A stretch of 64,000 nucleotides of DNA from Xanthobacter aminoxidans (GTDB lineage: Bacteria; Pseudomonadota; Alphaproteobacteria; Rhizobiales; Xanthobacteraceae), in contig NZ_JAMJXC010000004.1 in NCBI RefSeq assembly GCF_023571765.1, forward strand, positions 62,001 through 126,000. Reading direction: 5' to 3'. Within the stretch, counting starts at the first letter, position 1. Each line of letters begins with the position of its first letter. This document shows, one piece after another, positions 35,555-46,021 of the stretch. The translations under genes and the position numbers were made by a program. The notes beneath the pieces were generated by a model that had not been told where the DNA came from, did not search any database, and worked only from the letters and a program-made list of their open reading frames with translations.

Positions 35555-36421
35555 TCAGATGGTGACGGGATTTGCTTTCGCAACCGCGTCGAACGCCTGA
35601 AGGGTGGTAATCAACGCCTCCAGCTTCGCCAGGGGCACCATATTCGGCCCGTCGGAGGGCGCCTTGTCCGGGTCCGGATGGGTCTCGATGAACACCGCCG
35701 CCACGCCGACGGCCACCGCCGCGCGCGCCAGAACCGGCACGAACTCGCGCTGACCGCCGGAGGATGTCCCCTGCCCGCCCGGCTGCTGCACCGAATGGGT
35801 GGCATCGAACACGACAGGCGCGCCGGTGGTCTTGGCCAGGATCGGCAGGCCGCGCATGTCGGAGACGAGGGTGTTGTAGCCGAAGGAGACGCCCCGCTCC
35901 GTCACCAGCACGCGGCCATTACCGGCGCCGGTGAGCTTGTTGACCACGTTCGCCATGTCCCACGGTGCGAGGAACTGGCCCTTCTTCACGTTCACCACCC
36001 GGCCCGTGCGGGCGGCGGCGACGAGAAGGTCGGTCTGGCGGCAGAGGAAGGCGGGAATCTGCAGCACGTCCACCACCTCGGCGGCAGCGGCGCACTGGTC
36101 GATCTCGTGCACGTCGGTGAGCACCGGCAGGCCGAGGCTCTCCTTGATCTCGCCGAACACCGGCAGCGCCGCCTGGAGCCCGAGGCCGCGCGCGGCTGAG
36201 AGGGACGTGCGGTTCGCCTTGTCGAAGGAGGTCTTGAAGACGAGGCCGATGTTGCGGCGCACCGCGATCTCCTTGAGCGCGGCGGCGACCTCCAGCGCAT
36301 GGGCACGGCTTTCCATCTGGCAGGGGCCGGCGATGAGCGTCAGCGGCAGGGCATTGCCGAAGCGCACGGAGCCGGCCTCGACGATGCTCTGCGGGGCGAC
36401 GGGCGGCGGTGCGGCGGTCAT
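35555..36421 (-). CDS. kdsA: 3-deoxy-8-phosphooctulonate synthase
   Basis: A 288-residue KDO-8-phosphate synthase condensing phosphoenolpyruvate with arabinose-5-phosphate for lipopolysaccharide. Motifs: [10 protein letters not shown] (about 30-39), [12 protein letters not shown], and [14 protein letters not shown] at 36421 has GAGGGA upstream; an in-frame ATG at 36454 exists. In alphaproteobacteria kdsA often follows pyrG; here gdx and a VOC gene are interposed. Confidence 0.96.
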   Translation of the reverse strand: MTAAPPPVAPQSIVEAGSVRFGNALPLTLIAGPCQMESRAHALEVAAALKEIAVRRNIGLVFKTSFDKANRTSLSAARGLGLQAALPVFGEIKESLGLPVLTDVHEIDQCAAAAEVVDVLQIPAFLCRQTDLLVAAARTGRVVNVKKGQFLAPWDMANVVNKLTGAGNGRVLVTERGVSFGYNTLVSDMRGLPILAKTTGAPVVFDATHSVQQPGGQGTSSGGQREFVPVLARAAVAVGVAAVFIETHPDPDKAPSDGPNMVPLAKLEALITTLQAFDAVAKANPVTI

Positions 36422-36577
36422 GGGCGATCCCTCAACGGCTCCGAGGATCGCCACCAGCAGACCGGAAGCGTCCTTAAGCCTCAGAATAAATTCAGCTTTC
36501 CGGCCGCCACACGGGGCGACGCTGCCGGAGCGCGCCCTTGATAGAGCATTTTCCCCATTTCGCTAAATCGCGAATGC

Positions 36578-36612
36578 GCGTGGTCCGGCGCTGCGCGCAG
36601 GCCGGACCACGC
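36578..36612 (-). terminator. Stem-loop downstream of gdx
   Basis: GCGTGGTCCGGC at 36578-36589 pairs perfectly with 36601-36612 around an 11-nt GC-rich loop. It follows the gdx stop (36635) and precedes kdsA. No clear T-run follows on the minus strand (ATTCGCGATTTAGCG), so termination strength is uncertain. Confidence 0.4.
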
Positions 36613-36634
36613 AAAAGCCGATCGGGAAGGCCGT

Positions 36635-36952
36635 TCAGGGCGTGACCAGCTTGAGCCCGACAATGCCGGCGGCGATGAGGCCGATGGAGGCGAGGCGCAG
36701 CAGGTCGGTCGATTCGGAGAAGAACAGGATGCCGGCGACCGCCGTGCCGACGGTGCCGATTCCCGCCCATACCGCATAGGCGGTCCCGATGGGGATCCCC
36801 CGGAGCGCGAGGGACAGGAGCAGCAGGCTCACCCCGATGGCGCCAAGCGTGAACAGGCTCGGCCACAGCCGGGTAAACCCTTCCGATTGCTTCATTCCGA
36901 TGGCCCACGCGATTTCGGTGAGGCCGGCGATGAACAGATAGACCCATGCCAT
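36635..36952 (-). CDS. gdx: Guanidinium exporter (SMR family)
   Basis: A 105-residue four-helix small multidrug resistance protein. It closely follows the Gdx/SugE pattern: ITAGLTEIAWAIGMK-type helix 1 with Glu13, and GTAYAVWAGIGTVGTA in helix 3, unlike the Qac subtype. Such proteins export guanidinium in exchange for protons as antiparallel dimers. The presence of a guanidine-II riboswitch just upstream supports this subtype strongly. Confidence 0.93.
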   Translation of the reverse strand: MAWVYLFIAGLTEIAWAIGMKQSEGFTRLWPSLFTLGAIGVSLLLLSLALRGIPIGTAYAVWAGIGTVGTAVAGILFFSESTDLLRLASIGLIAAGIVGLKLVTP

Positions 36953-36970
36953 GGGCAGACACCACGAGAG

Positions 36971-37019
36971 GCGGGGTCGTCCCCGCCGCGCGACAAGAAG
37001 GGAGCACGGTCGTCCGTGC
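36971..37019 (-). promoter_or_regulatory. Guanidine-II (mini-ykkC) riboswitch
   Basis: On the minus strand two hairpins, GCACGG-ACGA-CCGTGC (37019-37004) and GCGGGG-ACGA-CCCCGC (36986-36971), each carry the ACGR tetraloop that defines mini-ykkC. They are separated by a 17-nt linker and lie about 18 nt before the gdx start. Two ACGA-capped stems right before an SMR gene are the hallmark of this class, in which guanidinium brings the loops together and frees translation. Confidence 0.92.
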
Positions 37020-37085
37020 CCGGGGGCGGTGACCTCCGCCCTACCTCATGTAATAGATTTTTCCTGAGAGTGAAACCGATGCGGT

Positions 37086-37958
37086 TCAGCCCGGTGTCAA
37101 CTCGAACACCAGCGTGGCGCCCAGCGCAGCGCGGGGCGGCACGACCACGATGCCCTCAATGGTCTCTTCCACCATGCGGCGCGCGGCCAGCGAGCGGCGC
37201 AGCTCCGGCGCACCGGGCGTCGAGAACCGCACGGCAGCGAGGCGCAGGCCCGGCCCACCCGGCGCCGGCACGCCATAGCGCTCGGTGAACAGTTCGCGGG
37301 ACATGACGTCGATGGAACCGCGCGGCGTCTGCGCCACGTACCAGGCATCGAGCGCGCGCTGAACCTGACAGCCGGAGAAAGTTTCGAGAAACGCCTGATG
37401 CTCGGCCGGCGCATCGGCCACCAGCACCACGCCGGCGACGCCCGTCACCTGATTGGAATGGCGCTGAAGGTCCGGCGACCAGAAATTCTCGGGATTGAGC
37501 TGGGTGCAGGCGAAGGCGCCGAAGTCCGGGCTGGCGGGATCGCGGGCGAAGGCGAGGCGGAAGCCCACGTCCACTTCCTGCCCGTCCGGCCGGCGCGCCT
37601 TGCGGGCGAAATCGAAGATGTCGAAGCCGCCGAAGCCGTCCGCATCGAAGGCGGCCTTCTCGTGGGTCGCGTCCGAGCCCTCCAGCACCAGCATGGAGAG
37701 GCCTTCGCCCATGCGGGCGAGGAAATCCTGATTGAAGGCGCCGAAGGAGAAGGCCTCGCCCTGCGCGGCGGGAATCTTGTCGGGCTCGACGATCTGCAGC
37801 AGCTCGATGAAGAAGCCGGGCGTCTGGATGATGCGGTTTTCCGTGCCCCACGGGTGGCGATTGCGGGCACCCACGGTGAAGCCCAGGAGGTCGTAGATTT
37901 CGCCAGCTGCGTCGAGATCGCGGACGAGGTGCACAACGTGGTCGAGGCCGCGTCGCAT
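37086..37958 (-). CDS. VOC superfamily (glyoxalase-like domain) protein
   Basis: A 290-residue protein with N-terminal GLDHVVHLVRDLDAAGEIYDLLGF-type beta-alpha-beta (read in short: GLDHVVHLVRDL) typical of the Glyoxalase_3 family, and a second VOC half (TGVAGVVLVADAPAEHQAFL). ATG at 37958 has AGGAG five nt upstream. The substrate is unknown; members may be dioxygenases or isomerases or have lost metal sites. It lies between pyrG and gdx in the same direction. Confidence 0.82.
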   Translation of the reverse strand: MRRGLDHVVHLVRDLDAAGEIYDLLGFTVGARNRHPWGTENRIIQTPGFFIELLQIVEPDKIPAAQGEAFSFGAFNQDFLARMGEGLSMLVLEGSDATHEKAAFDADGFGGFDIFDFARKARRPDGQEVDVGFRLAFARDPASPDFGAFACTQLNPENFWSPDLQRHSNQVTGVAGVVLVADAPAEHQAFLETFSGCQVQRALDAWYVAQTPRGSIDVMSRELFTERYGVPAPGGPGLRLAAVRFSTPGAPELRRSLAARRMVEETIEGIVVVPPRAALGATLVFELTPG

Positions 37959-38182
37959 GGCTTCTCCTCTCATCGGGCCGATGCTGCGACCCCATCGGGC
38001 GCGCATTCCGCAACGGCAGAATCATGGGAAGGAACGCTACGGCAAGGGGCCGCGCGTCGCCTGGTTGGCGGGCGCATCCCCCCGGCGGCCCGGCCGGAGC
38101 TTAGTGCGTTTTGACGCGACGTGGCTACCGCCCGGAGGAAGAAATCCCGGGACGGCGCCCTAAGCCATTGCAAAGAAACGGC

Positions 38183-39826
<1,644 letters not shown>

Positions 39827-39938
39827 CTAATGCAAACGCGATTCGGCGAGGGCGAAACCGGGATCGGCCTCGCCTCGCCTGTGGAGAAGAAACGGCGCGG
39901 CCGAAGCCGCGTCGCGTCAATGGATCACCAGAACAGGA

Positions 39939-40382
39939 TCACTTGGACTGCGGAACCTGGGGACCGGACGGCGCCGCCGGCTCGGCCGGGGTGGCAGGAA
40001 CCGGAGTGGCAGGCGCCGGGGCAGAGGTACCCTGCGGGGCCTGCTGGCGCAGCTGGTCGAGAATCGACCCGCCGCTCTGCGGCACCTGCGGCCCGCCCTG
40101 GTTCTGCTGCGCCGGCGGCAGGATGGAGCGCGGGGCGCGACCCCAGCCGGCCACGATGGTCAGCGAAAGCGAAGTGATGAAGAAGATCAGCGCGAGAATC
40201 GCGGTGGCGCGGGTGAGCACGTTGGCCGTGCCGCGCGCCGTGAAGAAGCCGCCGCCCGAACCGCCGCCGCCCCCGCCGATGCCGAGGCCGCCGCCTTCCG
40301 AGCGCTGGATGAGCACCACGCCAATGAGCGCGAGCACCACCATCAGGTGAATTACGATGAGAACCGTCTGCATGGAATCCAT
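39939..40382 (-). CDS. secG: Preprotein translocase subunit SecG
   Basis: A 147-residue SecG with two membrane helices (about 6-25 and 55-78) joined by the LIQRSEGGGLGIGGGG loop. A long Pro/Ala/Gln-rich C-terminal tail follows, as in many alphaproteobacteria. The start could be ATG at 40382 (MDSMQT) or at 40373 (MQTVLI); neither has a strong ribosome site. SecG forms the SecYEG channel. Confidence 0.92.
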   Translation of the reverse strand: MDSMQTVLIVIHLMVVLALIGVVLIQRSEGGGLGIGGGGGGSGGGFFTARGTANVLTRATAILALIFFITSLSLTIVAGWGRAPRSILPPAQQNQGGPQVPQSGGSILDQLRQQAPQGTSAPAPATPVPATPAEPAAPSGPQVPQSK

Positions 40383-40750
40383 CACGTTCGCGCCAGAGCG
40401 GTGCCCCGGCGCGCAGGTCGCGGGTTCCCTACACGATCGGGCGGCAGGAGGGAAGAGCGGGAGGGCGGCGGCCTTCCCTATGCCCCCCCATCGCGGCGAG
40501 GCCTGCCGCGACCAGCGGCAAGGCGTCGCGCCGGGCGCGCCATCGGGGCCCCAATGCCGGGCTGAAGATTTTTCTTGTTCGCTGCGGTAGGCGGTTCGTC
40601 TAGAATTGCTGCAGTGCCCTCGCTCGGTTTGGGTTCGCAGACGGGTTCCCTTCGCCGGGAGCGTCGTCGCGGTCCCCAAGATTGTCCCATCAGGACCTTA
40701 ATCCTATTATTCTCGCCTGCCTCAGCAGGCTCGCGCCGGAGGCGATACGC
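40383..40750. promoter_or_regulatory. Divergent intergenic region, secG and FkbM gene
   Basis: This 368-bp gap is GC-rich near secG and drops in GC from about 40560. It holds presumed promoters for both divergent genes; no convincing gene or RNA structure is seen. A GGAGG at about 40738-40742 is the ribosome site for the methyltransferase. Confidence 0.5.
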
Positions 40751-41566
40751 ATGGACCTGTCCCGCAAGTTGCATAATTCGAAGGCTGGTCTTCGCGCGAT
40801 CATGCACTTCGATAATCGCTGGGAGGTTGTGGCCACGAGATTGCTGTTCCGTGGTACCGGCATGATTACCTACCGGAAGAACGGTATGGAATTCGTGATC
40901 GACCACCATGGCGGTGACGAGACAGGGACGCGAGCCTGTCTTACCAGTCCGATGTACCGTCTCCTGATCCCCCAGATGGCGCTCAAGGGTCCCCTGACGC
41001 TGGTCGATATTGGCTCGAACGGTGGTGGATTCCCCATTCTTCTTTCCGACATGGGTTTCGCGCTCCGGAAGATTGTTGCCGTGGAAATGAACCCACGGGT
41101 GTTCGCGCGAATGCAGCTCAATCTCGTTCAGAACTTCGACGCCGAGCTCAAACTGTTCAATTGCGCCATCTCCGGCCAGGCTGGAACGATCAATGCGGAC
41201 TTCGGAAGGGGAAGCACGGGTGAATCGATCTCCGGATCCCTCGGGCACAGCTCGCATGGCGTGCGGCGCCATGCGGCGATCGAGGCAATTACCTTCGATG
41301 ACCTGATCGGACGGTCGCTGTCCGAGAACGAGGTGGTCGATCTTTGCAAGATCGATATCGAAGGGTCAGAATACGAGATCTTCGCCTCGGGCAGTTGCTC
41401 ATCGCTGCGGCGTTGCCGCAATCTGGTCATCGAAATCCACGCTGTGGCCGGCAAGAAGCCCGAGCAGGTGGTGTCCGCGATCTGCGATCTCGGATTTGCG
41501 GAAATCCCCCGGCCAGCGGGCGGCGAACTGGACGTTTACTGCTTCCGTAACCTGCAGCTCAGCTGA
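40751..41566 (+). CDS. FkbM-family methyltransferase
   Basis: A 271-residue SAM-dependent methyltransferase of the FkbM class. Motif I is LVDIGSNGGGFPILL, the FkbM-specific KIDIEGSEYEIFASG is present, and VVAVEMNPRVFARMQLN-like motif II follows (as IVAVEMNPR). ATG at 40751 with GGAGG upstream is chosen; a TTG at 40682 would add 23 residues. The base composition is lower in GC, with more ATT, GAT and TCG codons than flanking genes, which suggests later acquisition. Target is unknown, possibly a glycan. Confidence 0.85.
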   Translation: MDLSRKLHNSKAGLRAIMHFDNRWEVVATRLLFRGTGMITYRKNGMEFVIDHHGGDETGTRACLTSPMYRLLIPQMALKGPLTLVDIGSNGGGFPILLSDMGFALRKIVAVEMNPRVFARMQLNLVQNFDAELKLFNCAISGQAGTINADFGRGSTGESISGSLGHSSHGVRRHAAIEAITFDDLIGRSLSENEVVDLCKIDIEGSEYEIFASGSCSSLRRCRNLVIEIHAVAGKKPEQVVSAICDLGFAEIPRPAGGELDVYCFRNLQLS

Positions 41567-41603
41567 CGTCTGGGCGGCCCGGACGCGCCCTGCCCCGTGC
41601 CGC

Positions 41604-42902
41604 CTATTCGATCGCCAGCAGCACTGCCGACGCGATCGCGATTACCCACACCGCGCCGCTGATGCGCCGCCAGCGGCCGGCGATGAGGTTCACCGCCACA
41701 TAGGTGATGAAGCCGAGGCCGATTCCCGTGGCGATGGAGAAGGTGAAGACCACCGCCAGCGCCGTCGCGGCGGCGGGGAAGGCCTCGGCGGCATCATCCC
41801 ACGGAAGGTCGCCCATGGCGCCGATCATGGCGAGGGCCACCACCAGCAGCGCCGGCGCGGTCGCATACCCCGGCACCGCCAGCGCCAGAGGCGCGAACAG
41901 CAGGCAGGCGAGGAACATGAGCGCCACCACCACGGCGGTAAGCCCGGTGCGCCCGCCCGCCTCGATGCCGGCGGCGCTCTCGATGTAGGAAGTGAGCGTG
42001 GAGGTGCCCAGCGCCGAGCCGACGATGGCGCCGCCCGAATCGGCGATCAGCACCCGGCCGAGGCGCGGCACGGAGCCATCCTCCCGCATTAGACCGCCCT
42101 TGTAGAGGGTGGCGATGAGCGTGCCCATGTTGTCCAGCAGCACGAGCAGGAACAGCGCCGCGATCACCCCGGTCATGGAGAGGCGCAGAACGCCCGCGAT
42201 GTCGAGCTGGAGCAGCGTCGGCGCCAGCGAGGGCGGGGCCGAGACGATGCCCGAGAAGGAGACGAGGCCGAACGGCACCCCGGCCAATGTCGCCGCCGCA
42301 ATGCCGATGAGGATCGCCCCCGGCACGCCCCGCGCCGCAAGGCCGCTCATGAGCAGGAAGCCGCCGCAGGCGATGAAGGTGGGCGGGGCGGCAAGGTTGC
42401 CCAGCGCCACCAGCGTCACCGGGCTTGCCACCACTACACCCATGCCCTTGAGGCCGAGCAGCGCGAGAAACAGGCCGATGCCCGTGCCCATTCCGAGCTT
42501 CAGCGACATGGGGATGGAATTGAGCAGCCACTCCCGCACCTTGAACAGGCTGAGCGCCAGGAACAGCACGCCCGAGACGAACACTGCCCCCAGCGCCTGC
42601 TGCCACGGCACGCCCATGCCCAGCACCACGGTGAAGGTGAAATAGGCGTTGATGCCCATGGCCGGCGCGACGGCAATGGGATAGTTGGCGATGATCCCCA
42701 TCATGGCCGAGCCGAACGCCGCCGAGAGGCAGGTGGCGGTGAAGGCCGCGCCGGCGTCGATGCCCGCCTGCGCCATGATCTGCGGGTTCACCACCACGAT
42801 ATAGGCCATGGTGAGAAACGTGGTGATGCCCGCCACCACCTCGGTCGGGATGGTGGTGCCGTGCGCTTCCAACTGGAAGACGCGCTCGATCAGTCCGCGC
42901 AT
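41604..42902 (-). CDS. NCS2-family purine permease (AzgA-like)
   Basis: A 432-residue membrane protein of the AzgA branch: EVVAGITTFLTMAYIVVVNP near the start (about 21-40), APAMGINAYFTF (about 79-90), and GTSTLTSYIESAAGIEAGGR. Such carriers import guanine, hypoxanthine or adenine with protons. It is preceded by the TRIC-family gene in the same direction with a 62-bp gap. Confidence 0.92.
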   Translation of the reverse strand: MRGLIERVFQLEAHGTTIPTEVVAGITTFLTMAYIVVVNPQIMAQAGIDAGAAFTATCLSAAFGSAMMGIIANYPIAVAPAMGINAYFTFTVVLGMGVPWQQALGAVFVSGVLFLALSLFKVREWLLNSIPMSLKLGMGTGIGLFLALLGLKGMGVVVASPVTLVALGNLAAPPTFIACGGFLLMSGLAARGVPGAILIGIAAATLAGVPFGLVSFSGIVSAPPSLAPTLLQLDIAGVLRLSMTGVIAALFLLVLLDNMGTLIATLYKGGLMREDGSVPRLGRVLIADSGGAIVGSALGTSTLTSYIESAAGIEAGGRTGLTAVVVALMFLACLLFAPLALAVPGYATAPALLVVALAMIGAMGDLPWDDAAEAFPAAATALAVVFTFSIATGIGLGFITYVAVNLIAGRWRRISGAVWVIAIASAVLLAIE

Positions 42903-42964
42903 GTGAAGCCGCCCTGCCCCGTATCCGGGAAGAGGCTAGCAGCAACGTTCGCGCCATGCAGGCG

Positions 42965-43606
42965 CTAATGCAGATCCTGCGTGTAGACGAATTTCGGCAT
43001 GCTCCAGCCGAAGCGCAGGGCCAGCAGGCGCAGGGTCAGGCCGGCGGCCATGGCGATGGCCATGGTGAGCGGCTGCGGCAGCCCGGCCAGCGGCCCGGCC
43101 ACGTAGAGCAGCCCCGTCAGGATCGAGACAGTGGCATAAAGCTCGGCGCGGAACAGCAGCGGCACCTCGTTGCACAGCACGTCCCGCAGCACGCCGCCGA
43201 CGCAGCCGGTGATCATGCCCGCCGCGATCACCACGATGACCGGCAGCCCCAGCCCGATGGCCACGTTGCAGCCGATGACGGTGAACACCACGAGGCCCAC
43301 CGCATCGAGAAAGAGGAACACCTGCCGCAGATGGTCCATGACGCGGGCGAGGAAGACGGTGCCCAGCGCCGCCCCGCCGGTGACGATGAGGTAGGAGGGG
43401 TGCGCCACCCACGAGAGCGGGTAGTTGCCGAGCAGCACGTCCCGCACCGAGCCGCCGCCCAGCGCGGTGACACAGCCGAGCAGGAACACGCCCACCCAGT
43501 CCATTTCCCGCCGTCCGGCGGCGAGCGCCGCCGTCATCGCCTCAGCCACGATGGCGACGAGATAGAGGATGTGGAGCAGGGTCTGCGGCGTGATGTAGGA
43601 ACTCAG
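42965..43606 (-). CDS. TRIC/UPF0126-family membrane protein
   Basis: A 213-residue protein with seven membrane helices in two UPF0126 repeats; GCVTALGGGSVRDVLLGNYP (about 48-67) and GCVGGVLRDVLCNEVPLLFR mark the family. Prokaryotic members are cation or anion channels. No ATG, GTG or TTG lies in frame early enough to include helix 1; the best candidate is CTG at 43606, which follows GGGGGG at good distance and begins only 16 nt after the hppA terminator. ATG at about 43531 would cut helix 1. The start is thus uncertain. Confidence 0.82.
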   Translation of the reverse strand: MSSYITPQTLLHILYLVAIVAEAMTAALAAGRREMDWVGVFLLGCVTALGGGSVRDVLLGNYPLSWVAHPSYLIVTGGAALGTVFLARVMDHLRQVFLFLDAVGLVVFTVIGCNVAIGLGLPVIVVIAAGMITGCVGGVLRDVLCNEVPLLFRAELYATVSILTGLLYVAGPLAGLPQPLTMAIAMAAGLTLRLLALRFGWSMPKFVYTQDLH

Positions 43607-43621
43607 GATAGCCCCCCGCGC

Positions 43622-43655
43622 AAAAACGCCGCCTGCCCCGGCAGGGACAGGCGGC
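43622..43655 (-). terminator. Rho-independent terminator of hppA
   Basis: On the minus strand a 12-bp stem (one G-T type mismatch), GCCGCCTGTCCC-TGCC-GGGGCAGGCGGC, is followed by GTTTTTG. It starts 31 nt after the hppA stop codon. Confidence 0.85.
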
Positions 43656-43686
43656 CTTGGTGTTAACCCCGGCGAACCGGGGCGGT

Positions 43687-45828
43687 TCAGTGCCCCAGCA
43701 CCGCCAGCAGCAGCAGCGCGACGATGTTGGTGATCTTGATCATGGGGTTCACGGCGGGGCCCGCCGTGTCCTTGTAGGGATCGCCCACGGTATCGCCGGT
43801 GACGGAGGCCTTGTGGGCTTCCGAGCCCTTCATGTGGCGCACGCCATCCTTGTCCACGAAGCCGTCCTCGAACGACTTCTTGGCATTGTCCCACGCGCCG
43901 CCGCCCGACGTCATGGAGATGGCGACGAACAGGCCGGTGACGATGACGCCGAGCAGCATCGCCCCCACCGCCGAGAAGGCCGCCGACTTGCCCGCCACGC
44001 CGCCGCCCGCCACGAAGTAGATGGCGAAGTAGCAGAAGATGGGCGAGAGCACCGGCAGCAGCGAGGGGATGATCATCTCCTTGATGGCCGCCTTGGTCAG
44101 CATGTCCACCGCGCGGGAATAGTCCGGCTTCTCGGTGCCGGCCATGATGCCCGGCTTTTCGCGGAACTGCCGGCGCACCTCCTCCACGATGGCGCCCGCC
44201 GCGCGGCCCACCGCCGTCATGCCCATGGCGGCGAACAGGAAGGGCAAGAGGCCGCCGAACAGCAGGCCCACCACCACGTAAGGGTTCTCGAGCGAGAAGT
44301 TGGGCGTGACGCCGGCGAAGTAGGAGCCCGGCGCTGCCTGCGCGATGAAGAACTTGAGGTCCTGGCTGTAGGCGGCGAACAGCACCAGCGCGCCGAGGCC
44401 GGCGGAGCCGATGGCGTAGCCCTTCGTCACCGCCTTGGTGGTGTTGCCCACCGCGTCGAGGGCGTCGGTGGACTGGCGCACCTCCTTCGGAAGGCCCGCC
44501 ATCTCGGCGATGCCGCCAGCATTGTCCGTCACCGGGCCGAAGGCATCGAGAGCCACGATCATGCCGGCGACGCCGAGCATGGTGGTGGCGGCGATGGCGA
44601 TGCCGAACAGGCCGGCGAGGCCATAGGCGCACAGGATGCCGGCGATGATGACGATGGTGGGCAGCGCCGTCGATTCCAGCGAGACGGCGAGGCCCTGGAT
44701 GATGTTGGTGCCGTGGCCCGTGACCGACGCCTGGGCGATGGACACCACCGGGCGATAGCCGGTGCCGGTGTAATACTCGGTGATGACCACGATGGCCCCC
44801 GTCACCGCAAGGCCGACGAGGCCGCACAGGAACAGGCTCGTGCCCGAATAGGCCACCCCCTGGATCGGCCCGAAGCCCGGCAGCAGCCATGTCACCACGG
44901 CAAGCGCGATGATGGAGAAGCCCGCCGTCGCCATGAGGCCCTTGTAGAGCGCGCCCATGATGGAGGAGTTCGCCCCCAGCCGCACGAAATAGGTGCCGGC
45001 GATGGAGGTGAGGATGCACGCCCCGCCGATGGCCAGCGGATAGACGATCATGGTGGCGAGCGTCGCCGGATTGGCGGCGAAGAAGATGGCCGCGAGCACC
45101 ATGGTGGCGACCACCGTCACCGCATAGGTCTCGAACAGGTCGGCCGCCATGCCCGCGCAGTCGCCGACATTGTCGCCCACGTTGTCGGCGATGGTGGCCG
45201 GGTTACGCGGGTCGTCTTCGGGAATGCCGGCTTCCACCTTGCCGACGAGATCGCCGCCCACATCCGCACCCTTGGTGAAGATGCCGCCGCCGAGACGGGC
45301 GAAGATGGAGATGAGCGAGGCGCCGAAGCCCAGCGCCACAAGTGCATCCACCACCGTGCGGCTGTTCGGCGCGAAACCGAGGAAGCCGGTGAGGATGAGG
45401 TAGTAGACGCTGACGCCGAGCAGCGCGAGGCCGGCCACCAGAAGGCCGGTGACGGCGCCCGCCTTGAAGGCGAGGTCGAGTCCGCCGGCCAGCGAGAGCG
45501 TCGCCGCCTGCGCGGTGCGCACGTTCGCCCGCACCGACACATTCATGCCGATGAAGCCGGCAAGGCCGGAGAGGATGGCCCCCAGCGCGAAGCCGATGGC
45601 CACCAGCCAGCCGAGGAACACGCCCACGAGGATGAAGATGACGGCACCCACGATGCCGATGGTGGTGTATTGCCGGCGCAGATAGGCCTGCGCGCCTTCA
45701 GCGATGGCGGATGCGATCTCCTGCATCCTGGCGGTTCCCGGATCCGCCTCCATCAACCCTTTGATCGTCCATACGCCGTACGCCACGGCCAAGAGGCCGC
45801 AGGCGATGATGAGCACCAGAGCCAGCAT
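43687..45828 (-). CDS. hppA: Membrane-bound proton-translocating pyrophosphatase
   Basis: A 713-residue membrane pyrophosphatase. Substrate-site motifs are present: [20 protein letters not shown] (about 196-215) and [19 protein letters not shown]. The [17 protein letters not shown] motif has Lys after GNTT, the signature of the potassium-independent proton-pumping type. It couples pyrophosphate hydrolysis to proton export. Terminated by the hairpin at 43622. Confidence 0.96.
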   Translation of the reverse strand: MLALVLIIACGLLAVAYGVWTIKGLMEADPGTARMQEIASAIAEGAQAYLRRQYTTIGIVGAVIFILVGVFLGWLVAIGFALGAILSGLAGFIGMNVSVRANVRTAQAATLSLAGGLDLAFKAGAVTGLLVAGLALLGVSVYYLILTGFLGFAPNSRTVVDALVALGFGASLISIFARLGGGIFTKGADVGGDLVGKVEAGIPEDDPRNPATIADNVGDNVGDCAGMAADLFETYAVTVVATMVLAAIFFAANPATLATMIVYPLAIGGACILTSIAGTYFVRLGANSSIMGALYKGLMATAGFSIIALAVVTWLLPGFGPIQGVAYSGTSLFLCGLVGLAVTGAIVVITEYYTGTGYRPVVSIAQASVTGHGTNIIQGLAVSLESTALPTIVIIAGILCAYGLAGLFGIAIAATTMLGVAGMIVALDAFGPVTDNAGGIAEMAGLPKEVRQSTDALDAVGNTTKAVTKGYAIGSAGLGALVLFAAYSQDLKFFIAQAAPGSYFAGVTPNFSLENPYVVVGLLFGGLLPFLFAAMGMTAVGRAAGAIVEEVRRQFREKPGIMAGTEKPDYSRAVDMLTKAAIKEMIIPSLLPVLSPIFCYFAIYFVAGGGVAGKSAAFSAVGAMLLGVIVTGLFVAISMTSGGGAWDNAKKSFEDGFVDKDGVRHMKGSEAHKASVTGDTVGDPYKDTAGPAVNPMIKITNIVALLLLAVLGH

Positions 45829-46021
45829 CTATCCCACCCTCAATTCGTTTCCTGCCAATTATGTTTATGGGCCGGGAGTGTGAGGGGTGCCGTGGGCCAT
45901 CGCAAGGGGCGTTTGGGCAAAGCGTCGCACCTTGGGGCGGTTTCATGAGACCGTCGCACGATTGCCCCATGGGCGGGGCTTCCACTTTCGCCTCCCCCGT
46001 CCCGTCGGGGCATTGGAAGGG

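Noticed and set aside
33794-36199. Plus-strand open frame of about 800 codons opposite gshA and kdsA
   Set aside because: Spans two well-supported minus-strand genes and their gap; shadow of high GC.
36481-36580. Segment ATAGAGCATTTTCCCC resembling widespread short rhizobial repeats
   Set aside because: Only one copy is seen in this window, so it cannot be supported as a repeat from this sequence alone.
43657-45948. Plus-strand open frame of 763 codons opposite hppA
   Set aside because: Antisense shadow; composition is dominated by Asp, His, Glu and Arg with no recognisable fold, whereas the minus strand encodes a complete pyrophosphatase.
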